64,000 nucleotides of DNA from an uncultured Kordiimonas sp. (GCA_947492375.1 CANLMI010000001.1:868001-932000); one strand, 5' to 3'. Shown: positions 17,810-27,171, numbered from the stretch's first letter. A program made the numbers and translations. The notes: generated by a model not told the origin, from the sequence alone.

Positions 17810-20182
17810 CTATTCTGCTGCCTTAAATGATTTTGTATTTCCTGATTGGTCGTCTGCTTTTTTAGCTCGCACCAATAAGGCCTTATGTGAAAATGTTAGC
17901 AAGGCCCTGGCACCGCCAGATGATTTATCTGCAATTCTGGCCGTACCGCCATGTTCTTCCATAATACGTTTTACAATTGCCAAGCCTAAACCTGTACCCT
18001 TTGCCCGCGTTGTTACATACGGTTCCATCAAACGGTCTTTTTGATCGGCAGGTAAGCCTTTACCATTATCTTCAACACATATTTCAGTTCGGTCTGCTGT
18101 TTGTATGAGAAATACCTTGATTAGCCCCTTATCGGCTTCACGGCCGTTATCCTGATCATTCTGAATACGGCTATGAATTGCTTCCAAAGCATTCTTTAAT
18201 AAGTTTGTAAGCGCTTGTCCAATTAAACGGCTGTCACACAATAAAGGTAAAACCGATTGCTGAAATTCTGTTTCATATTCAATATCAGGGGATGCAACAT
18301 CCTGAAGGAATACTGCCTGTTTTGCCACATCAAGAATATCTATTTCTTTAAATGTTGGTGTCGGCATGCGCGCAAAGGACGAGAACTCATCAACCATATG
18401 CCTCAAATCACCAACTTGGCGAATAATAGTATCGGTACATTTGGAAAAAATCTGCTTATCGGATTCGATTTCAGATAGATATTTCCGTTTCAATCGTTCA
18501 GCAGATAATTGGATCGGCGTGAGTGGGTTTTTGATTTCATGCGCTATTCGGCGTGCAACATCTGCCCAGGCCGCAGTTCTTTGATCTGCCAATTGCTCCG
18601 TTAAATCATCAAATGTAACAACATAGCCATTAACAGAATTATCATCGGCATGTTCGACGAAAACTCGAACCATAAAGGTTCTCCGCTCGCCCAACACATC
18701 CACAACAACATGCCCCTGCGCTTCACCTCTAAGGGACAGTTCACCTTGACGGAGGATTTCAGAGAATTCTGGCACTACAGCCGAAAGCTTCTTCCTGAGC
18801 ATCGCTTCAATGTCCAGACCAAGCAATTTAGCTGCTGACCGATTGGGCAGGAAAATACTCTCATCATGCTGCAACCCCAAAACACCAGCAGAAACACCTT
18901 CCAGAACATCTTCCAAAAATCGGCGGCGGTCATCTAACTCAAGGTTGGCCTCGAGAAGGTCATCCTGATGTTTTGCCAACTGATCAGTCATCCGGTTAAA
19001 GGCGCGGCTAAGGGTTCCTACTTCATCGCGTGTTGCAACATACGGCACCCTCACATCGAGATCACCCTCTCCCACACGTTCAGCAGCATTCACAAGATTG
19101 GATAGAGGCGTAACCAAACGGCTTGAAAACCATAACCCAACCCATATTGCAGCTAACAATATCAAGAACGCGATCATGATAAAGACGATGTTAAACTGAA
19201 ATAAAATATCAGATCGTTCGCTTTCAAGAACTGTATAACCAGCAACAGCATTTCGTGTGTCTTCAAGATACTGGAGAACGTTAGGGCTGAGATCACGGGC
19301 AACATATAAATATGTTGGATTTAAAAACGCATCGATACGCATAATCCCAATAACCGTTTTATCAGCATCATTTGTTCGTATCTGCGGGGGGCCGACTTTC
19401 GCGCTATCAATTAAACTGATTGGGACACGGTTGGTTGTTAATTCTAGATTTTGACTAGCCCGGGCAATAACCGCGACATCACTAACATTATCTTCTTCAA
19501 TCAATAATACTTCGTTCAAATTACGGCTTGTCAGTGCTTCGGCTGCCAGTGCTTGAACATACTGTAGGTCACGCCGCTGCGTAATATTTAATTGATTATA
19601 AACAAGCGCAATCGCCAGCATATCTTTTTCGATATTGGCCCTATGCTCCAATACATATGTGTCCGCAATATCTAGCGAGTTTCCAAGCGCAGCTTTAACA
19701 GGTTCATTAAACCAGTTTTGGACACCTCTTTCGATAAAAACGGTAGAAAACACCGCCATAATGATCGGCGGTATCATCGCAATTGCCATAAAGGCACTAG
19801 TCATCCGTGTATGCAGTCTGGACCCTGCTGCATTTTTCCGTGCAAATCGTGTTTTTACAAACCATCGTCCGATTGAAACGCCAAGGCCTAACAATAGAAC
19901 CAAATTAACCACAAGAAGTATTCGCATGGTACGACTGGCTGTTATATCAACAGACGCTGATTTGGTGGACAAAACATAAGATGTAATGATTGCGGAAGCT
20001 ACCGCGAGAATACTCAAAATCACTTCGATACGAATATTCAAGCGAAATTTACGCGCAAAAATAATAAAGCGCGCCCACTTCCTGTTCGGAAAAGTAGCTG
20101 TGGTAATAAAGTCCTTATTACCATCATTCTTCTCACTGCCTACAACCTGGGTAGGCTTCGATTGATCTGAATCAGTTCCCAT
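17810..20182 (-). CDS. ntrY: Nitrogen regulation sensor histidine kinase NtrY
   Basis: A 790-residue membrane histidine kinase. Hydrophobic segments at about 54-72, 86-106, 127-150 and 332-352 flank a periplasmic sensor region of about 180 residues. These are followed by HAMP (VTPLSNLVNAAERVGEGDLDVRV, around 357-379), a PAS domain (about 420-530), HisKA with phospho-acceptor His548 in RRIAHEIKNP, and an HATPase domain with N box EDNGKG and G box GTGLGLAIV. It signals to NtrX in response to nitrogen or redox state. It lies between ntrC (59 bases) and ntrX, completing the standard ntrBC-ntrYX array. Confidence 0.96.
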   Translation of the reverse strand: MGTDSDQSKPTQVVGSEKNDGNKDFITTATFPNRKWARFIIFARKFRLNIRIEVILSILAVASAIITSYVLSTKSASVDITASRTMRILLVVNLVLLLGLGVSIGRWFVKTRFARKNAAGSRLHTRMTSAFMAIAMIPPIIMAVFSTVFIERGVQNWFNEPVKAALGNSLDIADTYVLEHRANIEKDMLAIALVYNQLNITQRRDLQYVQALAAEALTSRNLNEVLLIEEDNVSDVAVIARASQNLELTTNRVPISLIDSAKVGPPQIRTNDADKTVIGIMRIDAFLNPTYLYVARDLSPNVLQYLEDTRNAVAGYTVLESERSDILFQFNIVFIMIAFLILLAAIWVGLWFSSRLVTPLSNLVNAAERVGEGDLDVRVPYVATRDEVGTLSRAFNRMTDQLAKHQDDLLEANLELDDRRRFLEDVLEGVSAGVLGLQHDESIFLPNRSAAKLLGLDIEAMLRKKLSAVVPEFSEILRQGELSLRGEAQGHVVVDVLGERRTFMVRVFVEHADDNSVNGYVVTFDDLTEQLADQRTAAWADVARRIAHEIKNPLTPIQLSAERLKRKYLSEIESDKQIFSKCTDTIIRQVGDLRHMVDEFSSFARMPTPTFKEIDILDVAKQAVFLQDVASPDIEYETEFQQSVLPLLCDSRLIGQALTNLLKNALEAIHSRIQNDQDNGREADKGLIKVFLIQTADRTEICVEDNGKGLPADQKDRLMEPYVTTRAKGTGLGLAIVKRIMEEHGGTARIADKSSGGARALLTFSHKALLVRAKKADDQSGNTKSFKAAE

Positions 20183-20241
20183 ATCGCCATATGATGCATA
20201 TTTATCACTATAGTGCCAGAAATATCACACTAAAAATGCAT

Positions 20242-21699
20242 TTAAATGAGGTCACTTTTTGATGGCACACGAATTTCAAGATCATTGATCTTTTTTCTGA
20301 GGGTATTTCTATTCAATCCTAAAAGCGTTGCGGCCTTCACCTGATTACCCATCGTTGCTTTCAATGTTTTCTCAATCAACGGTCTTTCGATCTCGCTTAG
20401 TATCCGCTGATATATTCCAACAGGCGGCAAACTGCCTTCATGTTGATCAAAATAATGATCCAGGTGTAAGCGAATAGCGTCGGATAAACTCTCACCTATC
20501 ATTGCCTTTTGCCCGCCGAAAGAACCGCTTTGTATTCCAATAGAGCGGTCAATTTCCTTGCGAACCATTGCCCCTGATATTTGTGAGCCCGGATACAATG
20601 CACAAATACGTTGAACAGTATTTTCCAACTCACGAACATTGCCGGTCCATTCATATTGCATCAGGATATTTTTGGCGCTGTCATTAAATCTTTTTTGTCC
20701 TGTAGCCCCTTCATTCGTTTTACTTAAAAAGAACTCAGCCAACGTTACAATATCTTTGCCCCGTTCCCTGAGGGGCGGAAGCATCATGGGAACAACATTC
20801 AACCGAAAATACAGGTCTTCACGAAAGTCACCTTCACTAACAAGACGCTGGAGGTCCTTATTGGTTGCGGCTACAATCCGAACATCTGTTTTAATATTAG
20901 CTTGTCCACCAACTGTTTGATACTCACCTTCTTGAAGCACACGCAGCAACCTTGTTTGCGCATCAAGGGGCATATCCCCTATTTCATCCAAAAACAGTGT
21001 ACCGCCACGCGCCTGACCGAACCTGCCAAGGGTTCTGGTTGAGGCCCCTGTAAAAGCGCCCTTTTCATGGCCGAACAATTCGCTCTCGATCAATTCCTTT
21101 GGAATTGCTGCCATATTAACTGGTACAAACGGGTTATGTTTTCGCGGGCTATAGGAATGTAATGCCCTAGCCACCAGCTCTTTGCCTGTGCCGCTTTCAC
21201 CAAGAATAAGAATAGTCAACTCGGTGTTTGCCACCCGCGCCATTGTTCGGTAAACTTCCTGCATCTTTGGCGATCGGCCAATCAGGATATTATCCTCATC
21301 CTGAACTACACTGCCCCCGTCCAAATTCTTATTATTCTCCAGCGCTTTTTTTATTAATGTTGTCAACTCATCCAGGTCAAAAGGCTTTGGCAGATAATCA
21401 AAGGCCCCTCTTTCCGTTGCTGCCATTGCAGTAGATAAAGTATTATGCGCACTCATAACAATAAACGGCAGTTCAGGCCTTTGTTCTATCATTTCAGGCA
21501 ATGCTTCCAGGCCGTTACCGTTTGGCATCAAAACATCGGTCACAACCACATCACCGACACCATTTTCAAGTAGTGTTTTCAATTCAGGCAAGTCCGCCGC
21601 TTCTGCAATATCCCACCCTTCTTGTCGCAGTGTTTCTGCGACAACCACACGAATAGTCATATCGTCATCGGCCACAATGATTGTCGGCGTTTTAGACAT
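20242..21699 (-). CDS. ntrC: Nitrogen regulation response regulator NtrC
   Basis: A 485-residue sigma-54-dependent activator (NR(I)). The receiver holds Asp55 (VVTDVLMPNG) and the conserved Lys in YLPKPFD. The AAA+ domain has Walker A GESGTGKE, an intact sigma-54 loop GAFTGAS and GGTLFLDEIGDMPL. The C-terminal Fis-type helix-turn-helix is VKAATLLGLNRNTLRKKI. When phosphorylated by NtrB it turns on nitrogen-assimilation genes. The ATG shares one base with the ntrB stop codon, so the pair is translationally coupled. A TGC-N11-GCA palindrome upstream of dusB could let it control its own operon. Confidence 0.97.
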   Translation of the reverse strand: MSKTPTIIVADDDMTIRVVVAETLRQEGWDIAEAADLPELKTLLENGVGDVVVTDVLMPNGNGLEALPEMIEQRPELPFIVMSAHNTLSTAMAATERGAFDYLPKPFDLDELTTLIKKALENNKNLDGGSVVQDEDNILIGRSPKMQEVYRTMARVANTELTILILGESGTGKELVARALHSYSPRKHNPFVPVNMAAIPKELIESELFGHEKGAFTGASTRTLGRFGQARGGTLFLDEIGDMPLDAQTRLLRVLQEGEYQTVGGQANIKTDVRIVAATNKDLQRLVSEGDFREDLYFRLNVVPMMLPPLRERGKDIVTLAEFFLSKTNEGATGQKRFNDSAKNILMQYEWTGNVRELENTVQRICALYPGSQISGAMVRKEIDRSIGIQSGSFGGQKAMIGESLSDAIRLHLDHYFDQHEGSLPPVGIYQRILSEIERPLIEKTLKATMGNQVKAATLLGLNRNTLRKKINDLEIRVPSKSDLI

Positions 21700-22811
21700 T
21701 ATTGTTCCCTCTTAAAAAACGGCATCTGAATCCTGAAAACAGCACCTGCTCCTTGTCTGTTTTCACAAGATACAGTTCCGCCCATTTCACTGGTATAGCG
21801 TGCAACAAGCGCAAGGCCGAGCCCCGTTCCTGCCTCTTTACTGCTTACAAATGGTTCAAACAAATGACCTTCAAGGTCTTTCGGCAACCCCGGGCCATTA
21901 TCTTCGACCGTAATCATAACAGGAACCTGAATACGCGAGCCACTTCCATTTGTTATCCAAATACCATGCTTAAACTTTGTACTGATACTAATTTCAACGC
22001 CTGGTCCACCTGCCTCTACAGCATTTTTAAGTAAATTCAGAAAAACTTGTACAAGAAGATCAAAATTGCCCGCCACTGTCGGCAGTGATGGATCAAAGTA
22101 TGGTTTTATTGAAGCCTTTGAAGCGAAGCCGGAAACCGCTACCTGAAGCACATGATCCAGCACTTCATGAATATTAACTTCTTCAATCTTGTTGCCTGAC
22201 GTCTCAGAAAAAGATTCTAACTGCTGGACCAGTTTACTAACACGGTCAACTTCCTTCACAATCATATCTGGCAATTGCCGCTGTGTGCCCTCAAGTTTAC
22301 GGGAAATAAGCTGCGCAGCCCCCCGTATACCAGATAATGGATTTTTAATTTCATGCGCTAACATAGAAGCCAACCCACCAAGCGACTTGGAGGCAGAGAC
22401 CATATCATTACGCTTGTCAGCAAAGGCATTTACTTTACGTGGCTGAACAGTCAGTAACACATGTTGGTTATTACTAACGCCGCCCGTTTCCAATAATAAT
22501 GTCGTTGCGTGAAAATCAACAAGCTCAACGTCACCTAAGGGCTGTTCAGTCGGGATATTATAGGCACTATAACTTCCCTGATCGGTACGAACGCGGTCGC
22601 AAATATCAGCAACGACATTCCCAAAGCCATCAAGGCTGTGAACAGGTCTGCCGATAAAATAATCCCTACTTCTGGAAAAAAGCTGCTCGGTAAACCCATA
22701 AATTTCAATAATTATATTATTTTCGTCAGCGACTAATAGTGCCTGAGAAAGGTGTGAAAGCACATCTCTCTCAATTGTGGGCCTAATTTCGTCACATGGC
22801 TTTGAAGCCAT
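21699..22811 (-). CDS. ntrB: Nitrogen regulation sensor kinase/phosphatase NtrB
   Basis: A 370-residue soluble histidine kinase (NR(II)) that phosphorylates or dephosphorylates NtrC under control of PII protein. It has an N-terminal PAS domain (about 15-125), HisKA with His153 in MLAHEIKNPLSG and an HATPase domain with VEDNGPGLP and GTGLGLAL. No membrane segment is present, as expected. It overlaps both neighbours by one base (dusB stop and ntrC start), so dusB, ntrB and ntrC form one tightly coupled operon. Confidence 0.97.
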   Translation of the reverse strand: MASKPCDEIRPTIERDVLSHLSQALLVADENNIIIEIYGFTEQLFSRSRDYFIGRPVHSLDGFGNVVADICDRVRTDQGSYSAYNIPTEQPLGDVELVDFHATTLLLETGGVSNNQHVLLTVQPRKVNAFADKRNDMVSASKSLGGLASMLAHEIKNPLSGIRGAAQLISRKLEGTQRQLPDMIVKEVDRVSKLVQQLESFSETSGNKIEEVNIHEVLDHVLQVAVSGFASKASIKPYFDPSLPTVAGNFDLLVQVFLNLLKNAVEAGGPGVEISISTKFKHGIWITNGSGSRIQVPVMITVEDNGPGLPKDLEGHLFEPFVSSKEAGTGLGLALVARYTSEMGGTVSCENRQGAGAVFRIQMPFFKREQ

Positions 22812-23800
22812 CAGGCAGCCAATTGCTCACATAGCGGCGCATAAAAAGCCTTAAGAGCCTCTTTAACTTCCGCTGGGTTTTCGAGCTTGTTAACACTATT
22901 TCTAAACTCAGCAGACCCATGAAGCCCTTTTGTATACCAGCCCAAGTGCTTACGCGCGATCCGCACACCAGCGTCTACACCGTAATGATGCAGCATATCT
23001 TCATAATGTTCGAGAACGACATGCATTTGCTCTTCAAGGCTTGGCGGCAATTTTCGCTCACCAGAATTCAAATACGTAATAACCTGATCCAGAAGCCACG
23101 GCTTTCCATAGCACCCGCGACCAATCATAACACCGTCCGCACCAGAATCGTTAAGCGCCATATCAACATCTTCAAGCGCATTAATATCACCGTTTACAAT
23201 AAGCGGGATATTTTTAACGGCTTCTTTTACAATCCCAACCTTTTTCCAGTCAGCGTGCCCTTTATACATCTGGCACCGTGTGCGGCCATGAACCACAACC
23301 ATTTTGATGCCAGCTTGCTCGGCTATTTTGGCCAGCTCAGGTGCATTGAAACTATTATCATCCCAGCCAAGGCGCATTTTAAGTGTCACAGGCAGCGACA
23401 CAGCATTTACCGTTGCATGGATTAATTCACCAGCATGATCAAGATCACGCATCAAGGACGAACCAGCGTGACCATTCACAACCTTCTTAACCGGGCAGCC
23501 CATATTAATATCAATAATGGCAGCACCCCGGTCCTCGTTTAATTTTGCAGCCTCAGCCATTTTTGAGCCATCACAGCCTGCAAGCTGAACCGACATCGGG
23601 AATTCTTCCGCACAGTTTGTTGCCATTTTCTGGCTACGCTTTGTGGCCTGTATCATGGCGTCAGATGCAATCATTTCAGAAACAACAAGCCCCGCGCCGT
23701 ATCTTTTAACAAGACGACGGAAGGGCATATCTGTTACACCCGACATAGGTGCCAGAATAACTGGGTCTTTAATTTCAACCGGACCAATGTTAATAGCCAT
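22811..23800 (-). CDS. dusB: tRNA-dihydrouridine synthase DusB
   Basis: A 329-residue FMN enzyme that reduces uridine to dihydrouridine in tRNA. It was first named NifR3 in alphaproteobacteria for its place before ntrBC. It shows the TIM-barrel start ([17 protein letters not shown]), the catalytic cysteine near residue 100 in [10 protein letters not shown], the HGRTR motif and the FMN-binding end NGDINALED...[10 protein letters not shown]. It is the first gene of the dusB-ntrB-ntrC operon. The 132-base divergent region to ispDF contains a 17-bp palindrome about 20 bases upstream of its start. Confidence 0.97.
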   Translation of the reverse strand: MAINIGPVEIKDPVILAPMSGVTDMPFRRLVKRYGAGLVVSEMIASDAMIQATKRSQKMATNCAEEFPMSVQLAGCDGSKMAEAAKLNEDRGAAIIDINMGCPVKKVVNGHAGSSLMRDLDHAGELIHATVNAVSLPVTLKMRLGWDDNSFNAPELAKIAEQAGIKMVVVHGRTRCQMYKGHADWKKVGIVKEAVKNIPLIVNGDINALEDVDMALNDSGADGVMIGRGCYGKPWLLDQVITYLNSGERKLPPSLEEQMHVVLEHYEDMLHHYGVDAGVRIARKHLGWYTKGLHGSAEFRNSVNKLENPAEVKEALKAFYAPLCEQLAA

Positions 23801-23820
23801 GCTACACTCACAAATAAACG

Positions 23821-23837
23821 TGCCTAAATATTAGGCA
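23821..23837. promoter_or_regulatory. NtrC-like operator (TGC-N11-GCA palindrome) before dusB-ntrBC
   Basis: TGCCTAA-TAT-TTAGGCA is a perfect inverted repeat with 7-base arms lying 21-37 bases upstream of the dusB start codon. Its ends match the conserved core of NtrC sites (TGCAC-N7-GTGCA type, TGC separated from GCA by 11 bases), though the inner bases differ. NtrC repressing or tuning its own dusB-ntrB-ntrC operon is known in other bacteria; binding here is inference. Confidence 0.5.
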
Positions 23838-23932
23838 AGCTTATGCCAGAAAAGAAAAGAAAAAGCCAGTCCAAGTTTATTCTAAATTTTGATAGCTTTT
23901 ATCAATCGAAGTAACGGAAGTACGAGCAGAGC

Positions 23933-25120
23933 ATGACAAGCGAAAACAATGATAATATCGGCCTTATAATCGTTGCAGCAGGCAGCGGAAAACGCGCAGG
24001 TGGTGAAATACCCAAGCAATATCAAAACCTCGCAGGCATTCCTGTTTTAAAGCATACGCTGAATGCTCTGCTTCCGTATTTTCCTTCAAAGAACATCAGA
24101 GTTGTTATCAACGAAGATCACCGTGAGCATTATGAGGCAATTTCAAGTGGGTTAAATTTACCAGAGCCTGTCAGTGGCGGCGCGACAAGACAAGAAAGTG
24201 TTTTCAATGGCCTTTCGGCTTTTGAAACTGCGGCCCTTAATGAAACAAACTTGCCTGACTATGTTCTTATTCATGATGCGGCCCGCCCTTTTGTCAATAA
24301 GGAAATCATAGCAGGTATAACAGAGCGCCTTCATAAGGGTGCGAAGGGAGTTATTCCTGCCATCCAGATTGTTGATACCCTTAAATATGCCGAAGATGGT
24401 ATCATCAATCACACTGTCCCTCGCGATAACCTATATAAAGTTCAGACACCTCAAGGGTTTGTATTTAAGGAGCTGCTGGAGGCACATAAAAACGAAGTTA
24501 ATTTTGAGCACACTGATGATGCCGCCGTTATGGAAGCAAATAATTGGCAAATGATGTTAAGTAAGGGACATGAAAATAACTTCAAAATTACAACATCTGA
24601 TGATTTTAAAAAAGCAGAGCATATGATCATGAATAGACTAAGTGATATCCGTGTTGGATCAGGCTTTGATGTTCACCGGTTTGAAGCCGGCGATACAGTA
24701 ACTCTTTGCGGTATAGATATTCCTTTTTCGCAAAAGCTAATGGGGCATTCTGACGCTGACGTTGGCATGCACGCCCTTACCGATGCGATCCTGTCAGCAA
24801 TAGCAGCCGGCGATATCGGTACCCATTTCCCGCCAAGCGATGAAAAATGGAAGGGCGCGCCATCCGAAACATTTTTGAGGCATGCCTCCAACTTAGTTAC
24901 AGAGCGCGGCGGCATGATATCGCATGCCGGGATTACCCTTATTTGCGAAGCACCGAAAATAGGCCCGCACAAGGACGCTATGCGCGCACGAATTGCTGAT
25001 ATATTGAATATTGATATTGACCGCGTCAGCGTACAAGCGACAACAACCGAAAAACTTGGCTTTACTGGCCGCGGCGAAGGCATCGCAGCGCAGGCGAGTG
25101 CAACGGTGAGATTGCCATGA
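23933..25120 (+). CDS. ispDF: Bifunctional IspD/IspF enzyme of the MEP isoprenoid pathway
   Basis: A 395-residue fusion. The N-terminal IspD domain (about 8-233) transfers CMP to methylerythritol phosphate and has the CTP-binding loop VAAGSGKRAGGEIPKQY and HDAARPFV. The C-terminal IspF domain (about 236-395) makes the cyclic diphosphate and has the metal site DVH (GSGFDVHRFEAGD), GHSDADVGMHALTDAIL and FTGRGEGIAAQA. Fusion of the two is common in alphaproteobacteria. The intermediate enzyme IspE acts between them and is not encoded here. The pgpA fusion gene overlaps its stop codon by four bases. Confidence 0.97.
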   Translation: MTSENNDNIGLIIVAAGSGKRAGGEIPKQYQNLAGIPVLKHTLNALLPYFPSKNIRVVINEDHREHYEAISSGLNLPEPVSGGATRQESVFNGLSAFETAALNETNLPDYVLIHDAARPFVNKEIIAGITERLHKGAKGVIPAIQIVDTLKYAEDGIINHTVPRDNLYKVQTPQGFVFKELLEAHKNEVNFEHTDDAAVMEANNWQMMLSKGHENNFKITTSDDFKKAEHMIMNRLSDIRVGSGFDVHRFEAGDTVTLCGIDIPFSQKLMGHSDADVGMHALTDAILSAIAAGDIGTHFPPSDEKWKGAPSETFLRHASNLVTERGGMISHAGITLICEAPKIGPHKDAMRARIADILNIDIDRVSVQATTTEKLGFTGRGEGIAAQASATVRLP

Positions 25121-25914
25121 TGTCAAAAATATATTCAGATGATATATTAAAAAAAGCACATCAACACAGTTCTCTTCATCGAATAGAAATTGAAAATAGT
25201 GAATTAACTGGTTGTTTTTATTGTCACAAAATATATTCACCTGATGAAATATCAGAATGGTGGGATGAAGAACAAACAGCCGTTTGCCCCCATTGTGGTA
25301 TCGACTCTGTTATTGGTTCAGAATCTGGTTATCCATTGAACAAAGGCTTTTTAGATGAAATGCACGCTTACTGGTTTATGCAAGCAGCGTATACAGTCTC
25401 AAACAAAACACCTCTAACCTCATGGGATCAAAGATTCAAAAGTCCCGCGTTTTGGTTTGCTACCGGTTTCGGCAGTGGTCTTATGCGCCCTGCACCTGGT
25501 ACATGGGGGTCATTGGCCGGGGTGATCCTCGCATTAGGTATGCTTTTCATACATATGCCCGTTTTTGCCTTTATGACGATTATGTTTATTTCTTTTTTCC
25601 TTGGCATAACTGCGATCAATTCCATTGAAAAGCAGACAGGTATACATGATGCGCCAGAGATTGTTATTGATGAATTTGTCGGCCAGTGGATTGTTTTAAT
25701 CCCGCTCTTTAACAACCCTCATTTTGAATGGGATATCATACTGCCCTATTCTATTGGTGCATTCATATTATTTCGGGTCTTTGACATTATCAAACCGTGG
25801 CCGATTGGCTGGCTCGACAAGCACGTAAGCGATGGCTTTGGGGTTATGATCGATGATGTACTTGCCGGTATTTTCGCGTGGCTCGTTTTAGAAGCAATTT
25901 ATTATTTCCTGTAA
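25117..25914 (+). CDS. pgpA: Phosphatidylglycerophosphatase A with N-terminal zinc-ribbon domain
   Basis: A 265-residue fusion. Residues 110-265 are PgpA, the membrane phosphatase that makes phosphatidylglycerol: the signature FATGFGSGLMRPAPGTWGS (114-132) and the acidic site APEIVIDEFVGQW are intact, with several hydrophobic helices. Residues 1-95 are a separate domain with two CxxC pairs (C33/C36 and C57/C60) and the sequence CPHCGIDSVIGSESGYP, which I recall as a widespread stand-alone small cytoplasmic protein of unknown function. Ordinary PgpA is about 160 residues and lacks this part. There is no stop or frameshift at the junction. It overlaps ispDF (ATGA) and is followed by cinA after 9 bases. 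Confidence 0.9.
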   Translation: MMSKIYSDDILKKAHQHSSLHRIEIENSELTGCFYCHKIYSPDEISEWWDEEQTAVCPHCGIDSVIGSESGYPLNKGFLDEMHAYWFMQAAYTVSNKTPLTSWDQRFKSPAFWFATGFGSGLMRPAPGTWGSLAGVILALGMLFIHMPVFAFMTIMFISFFLGITAINSIEKQTGIHDAPEIVIDEFVGQWIVLIPLFNNPHFEWDIILPYSIGAFILFRVFDIIKPWPIGWLDKHVSDGFGVMIDDVLAGIFAWLVLEAIYYFL

Positions 25915-25923
25915 GGTGGCCTA

Positions 25924-26415
25924 ATGTTTTCTGATACCATCACTGACTTAGCTGAAACAACACTCACGCGTGCCCGCTCGAAAAGCATGATGATCGCCAC
26001 AGCAGAATCCTGCACTGGTGGCTTGATCGCTGGTGCACTAACAAGCATAGCAGGGTCATCGGATGTTGTAGACCGTGGCTTCGTAACCTACACAAACGCA
26101 GCAAAGCAACAGATGCTTGATGTTACAATCAGATCGCTTGAAAAATACGGCGCAGTTTCCAGCGCTGTTGCTAAGGAAATGGCTTACGGCGCCCTCATTC
26201 ATTCAATGGCTGACATTACGGTCTCTGTCACTGGGATTGCAGGCCCCGGCGGCGGCAGCGTTGACAAGCCCGTTGGCCTTGTCTGGATTGGCGTTTGTGA
26301 GCAAGGCATGGCACCCGAAGCCTTTGAATATACATTCGGTAATATCAGTCGCAATACGGTTCGCGAAAAAACAATCGAAGAAGCATTAAAATTAGTTAAC
26401 AAAAAGTTAATTTAA
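25924..26415 (+). CDS. pncC: CinA-family nicotinamide-nucleotide amidohydrolase (PncC type)
   Basis: A 163-residue stand-alone CinA C-terminal domain. Members of this group deamidate nicotinamide mononucleotide, recycling a by-product of NAD-dependent ligase. The family motif AESCTGGLIAGALTSIAGSS (residues 24-43) holds the probable nucleophile Ser, and GFVTYTNAAKQQML and VSVTGIAGPGGG are conserved. It lacks the N-terminal MoaB-like domain of full-length CinA. An AAGGTGG ribosome site overlaps the pgpA stop, so ispDF-pgpA-cinA form one operon, as in many alphaproteobacteria. Confidence 0.93.
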   Translation: MFSDTITDLAETTLTRARSKSMMIATAESCTGGLIAGALTSIAGSSDVVDRGFVTYTNAAKQQMLDVTIRSLEKYGAVSSAVAKEMAYGALIHSMADITVSVTGIAGPGGGSVDKPVGLVWIGVCEQGMAPEAFEYTFGNISRNTVREKTIEEALKLVNKKLI

Positions 26416-26426
26416 CATTGACATAA

Positions 26427-26441
26427 AGTGTATTATACACT
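26427..26441. promoter_or_regulatory. 15-bp palindrome in the PEP-CTERM gene promoter region
   Basis: AGTGTA-TTA-TACACT is a perfect inverted repeat. It begins four bases after a TTGACA hexamer (26418-26423), which itself starts three bases after the cinA stop codon. If TTGACA is the -35 element, the palindrome fills the promoter spacer, a classic repressor position. The binding protein is unknown. Confidence 0.45.
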
Positions 26442-26528
26442 AGCTCGAGTTTAGGTAAATTTTAGTTATGAGTAATATCAGGCAATCATAACTGCAACTC
26501 GTTTTGAACCATATAGATTGGGGATGTT

Positions 26529-27116
26529 ATGAAGCTTTTAGCTCTTCGCCTACTCGCAGTAACCTTATTATTTTTCACTCTTTCAATACAATCAAATGCC
26601 TCTGTGACATTTGAGATTACGGGTAACACTACGGCCGTACCATTCGGATCATTTGATTTCCGCGTGCAAGCAACACTGAGTGAACAGTCATCATTTGCAA
26701 ACCCGGACATTACACTTGTTGAAGCAATTACCCCGATTGGTTTTTTTGATGAGCGGAACATAAATACCGTATTCGCGCCATTACCGCTCGGACAGTTTGT
26801 AGTGAGCGCTCAAAATAATTTCTTCAACCTTTTAGTTCTCGGCCAATTCCCTCCTGCCCTTGCGGGTGGTATTGACATTACGAATGTTGGGCTTTTGAAC
26901 CAAACCCAAATTCTATTTGCCACATTAACATTTGCTGGTGGCACTATTGAATTTACCGATACAGTCTTCAACACAGTTGGCCTTGCAGCACCGGGCGGCT
27001 TAAACCCAGCTGTTGGCGCTGTACCAGAACCAGCTACGTGGCTTATGATGATCTTTGGTTTTGCACTTATCGGCACTTGTCTGAGAACAAGAAACAAAGC
27101 CGCTTTACGCGCATAG
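26529..27116 (+). CDS. PEP-CTERM sorting-domain protein
   Basis: A 195-residue exported protein. A signal peptide covers about residues 1-24 (ending SNA-SVTFE). The body is a beta-rich, low-charge domain with no family I recognise. The C-terminus has the complete sorting signal: VPEPATW (residues 165-171), a hydrophobic helix (LMMIFGFALIG) and a basic tail (RTRNK). Such signals are cut by exosortase during export to the cell surface or matrix. No exosortase gene is in the window. The ATG at 26529 follows GGGGATG. A strong terminator isolates the gene from ratA. Confidence 0.85.
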   Translation: MKLLALRLLAVTLLFFTLSIQSNASVTFEITGNTTAVPFGSFDFRVQATLSEQSSFANPDITLVEAITPIGFFDERNINTVFAPLPLGQFVVSAQNNFFNLLVLGQFPPALAGGIDITNVGLLNQTQILFATLTFAGGTIEFTDTVFNTVGLAAPGGLNPAVGAVPEPATWLMMIFGFALIGTCLRTRNKAALRA

Positions 27117-27138
27117 ATTTTTCAAAGTAAAAAAATAT

Positions 27139-27169
27139 AAACTACCGAATGCTTAGTGTTCGGTAGTTT
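27139..27169. terminator. Bidirectional terminator between PEP-CTERM gene and ratA
   Basis: AAACTACCGAA (27139-27149) pairs perfectly with TTCGGTAGTTT (27159-27169), an 11-bp stem and 9-base loop with a T run to 27173 on the plus strand and A-rich sequence on the other side. It serves the PEP-CTERM gene, and probably ratA on the minus strand. Confidence 0.9.
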
Positions 27170-27171
27170 TT

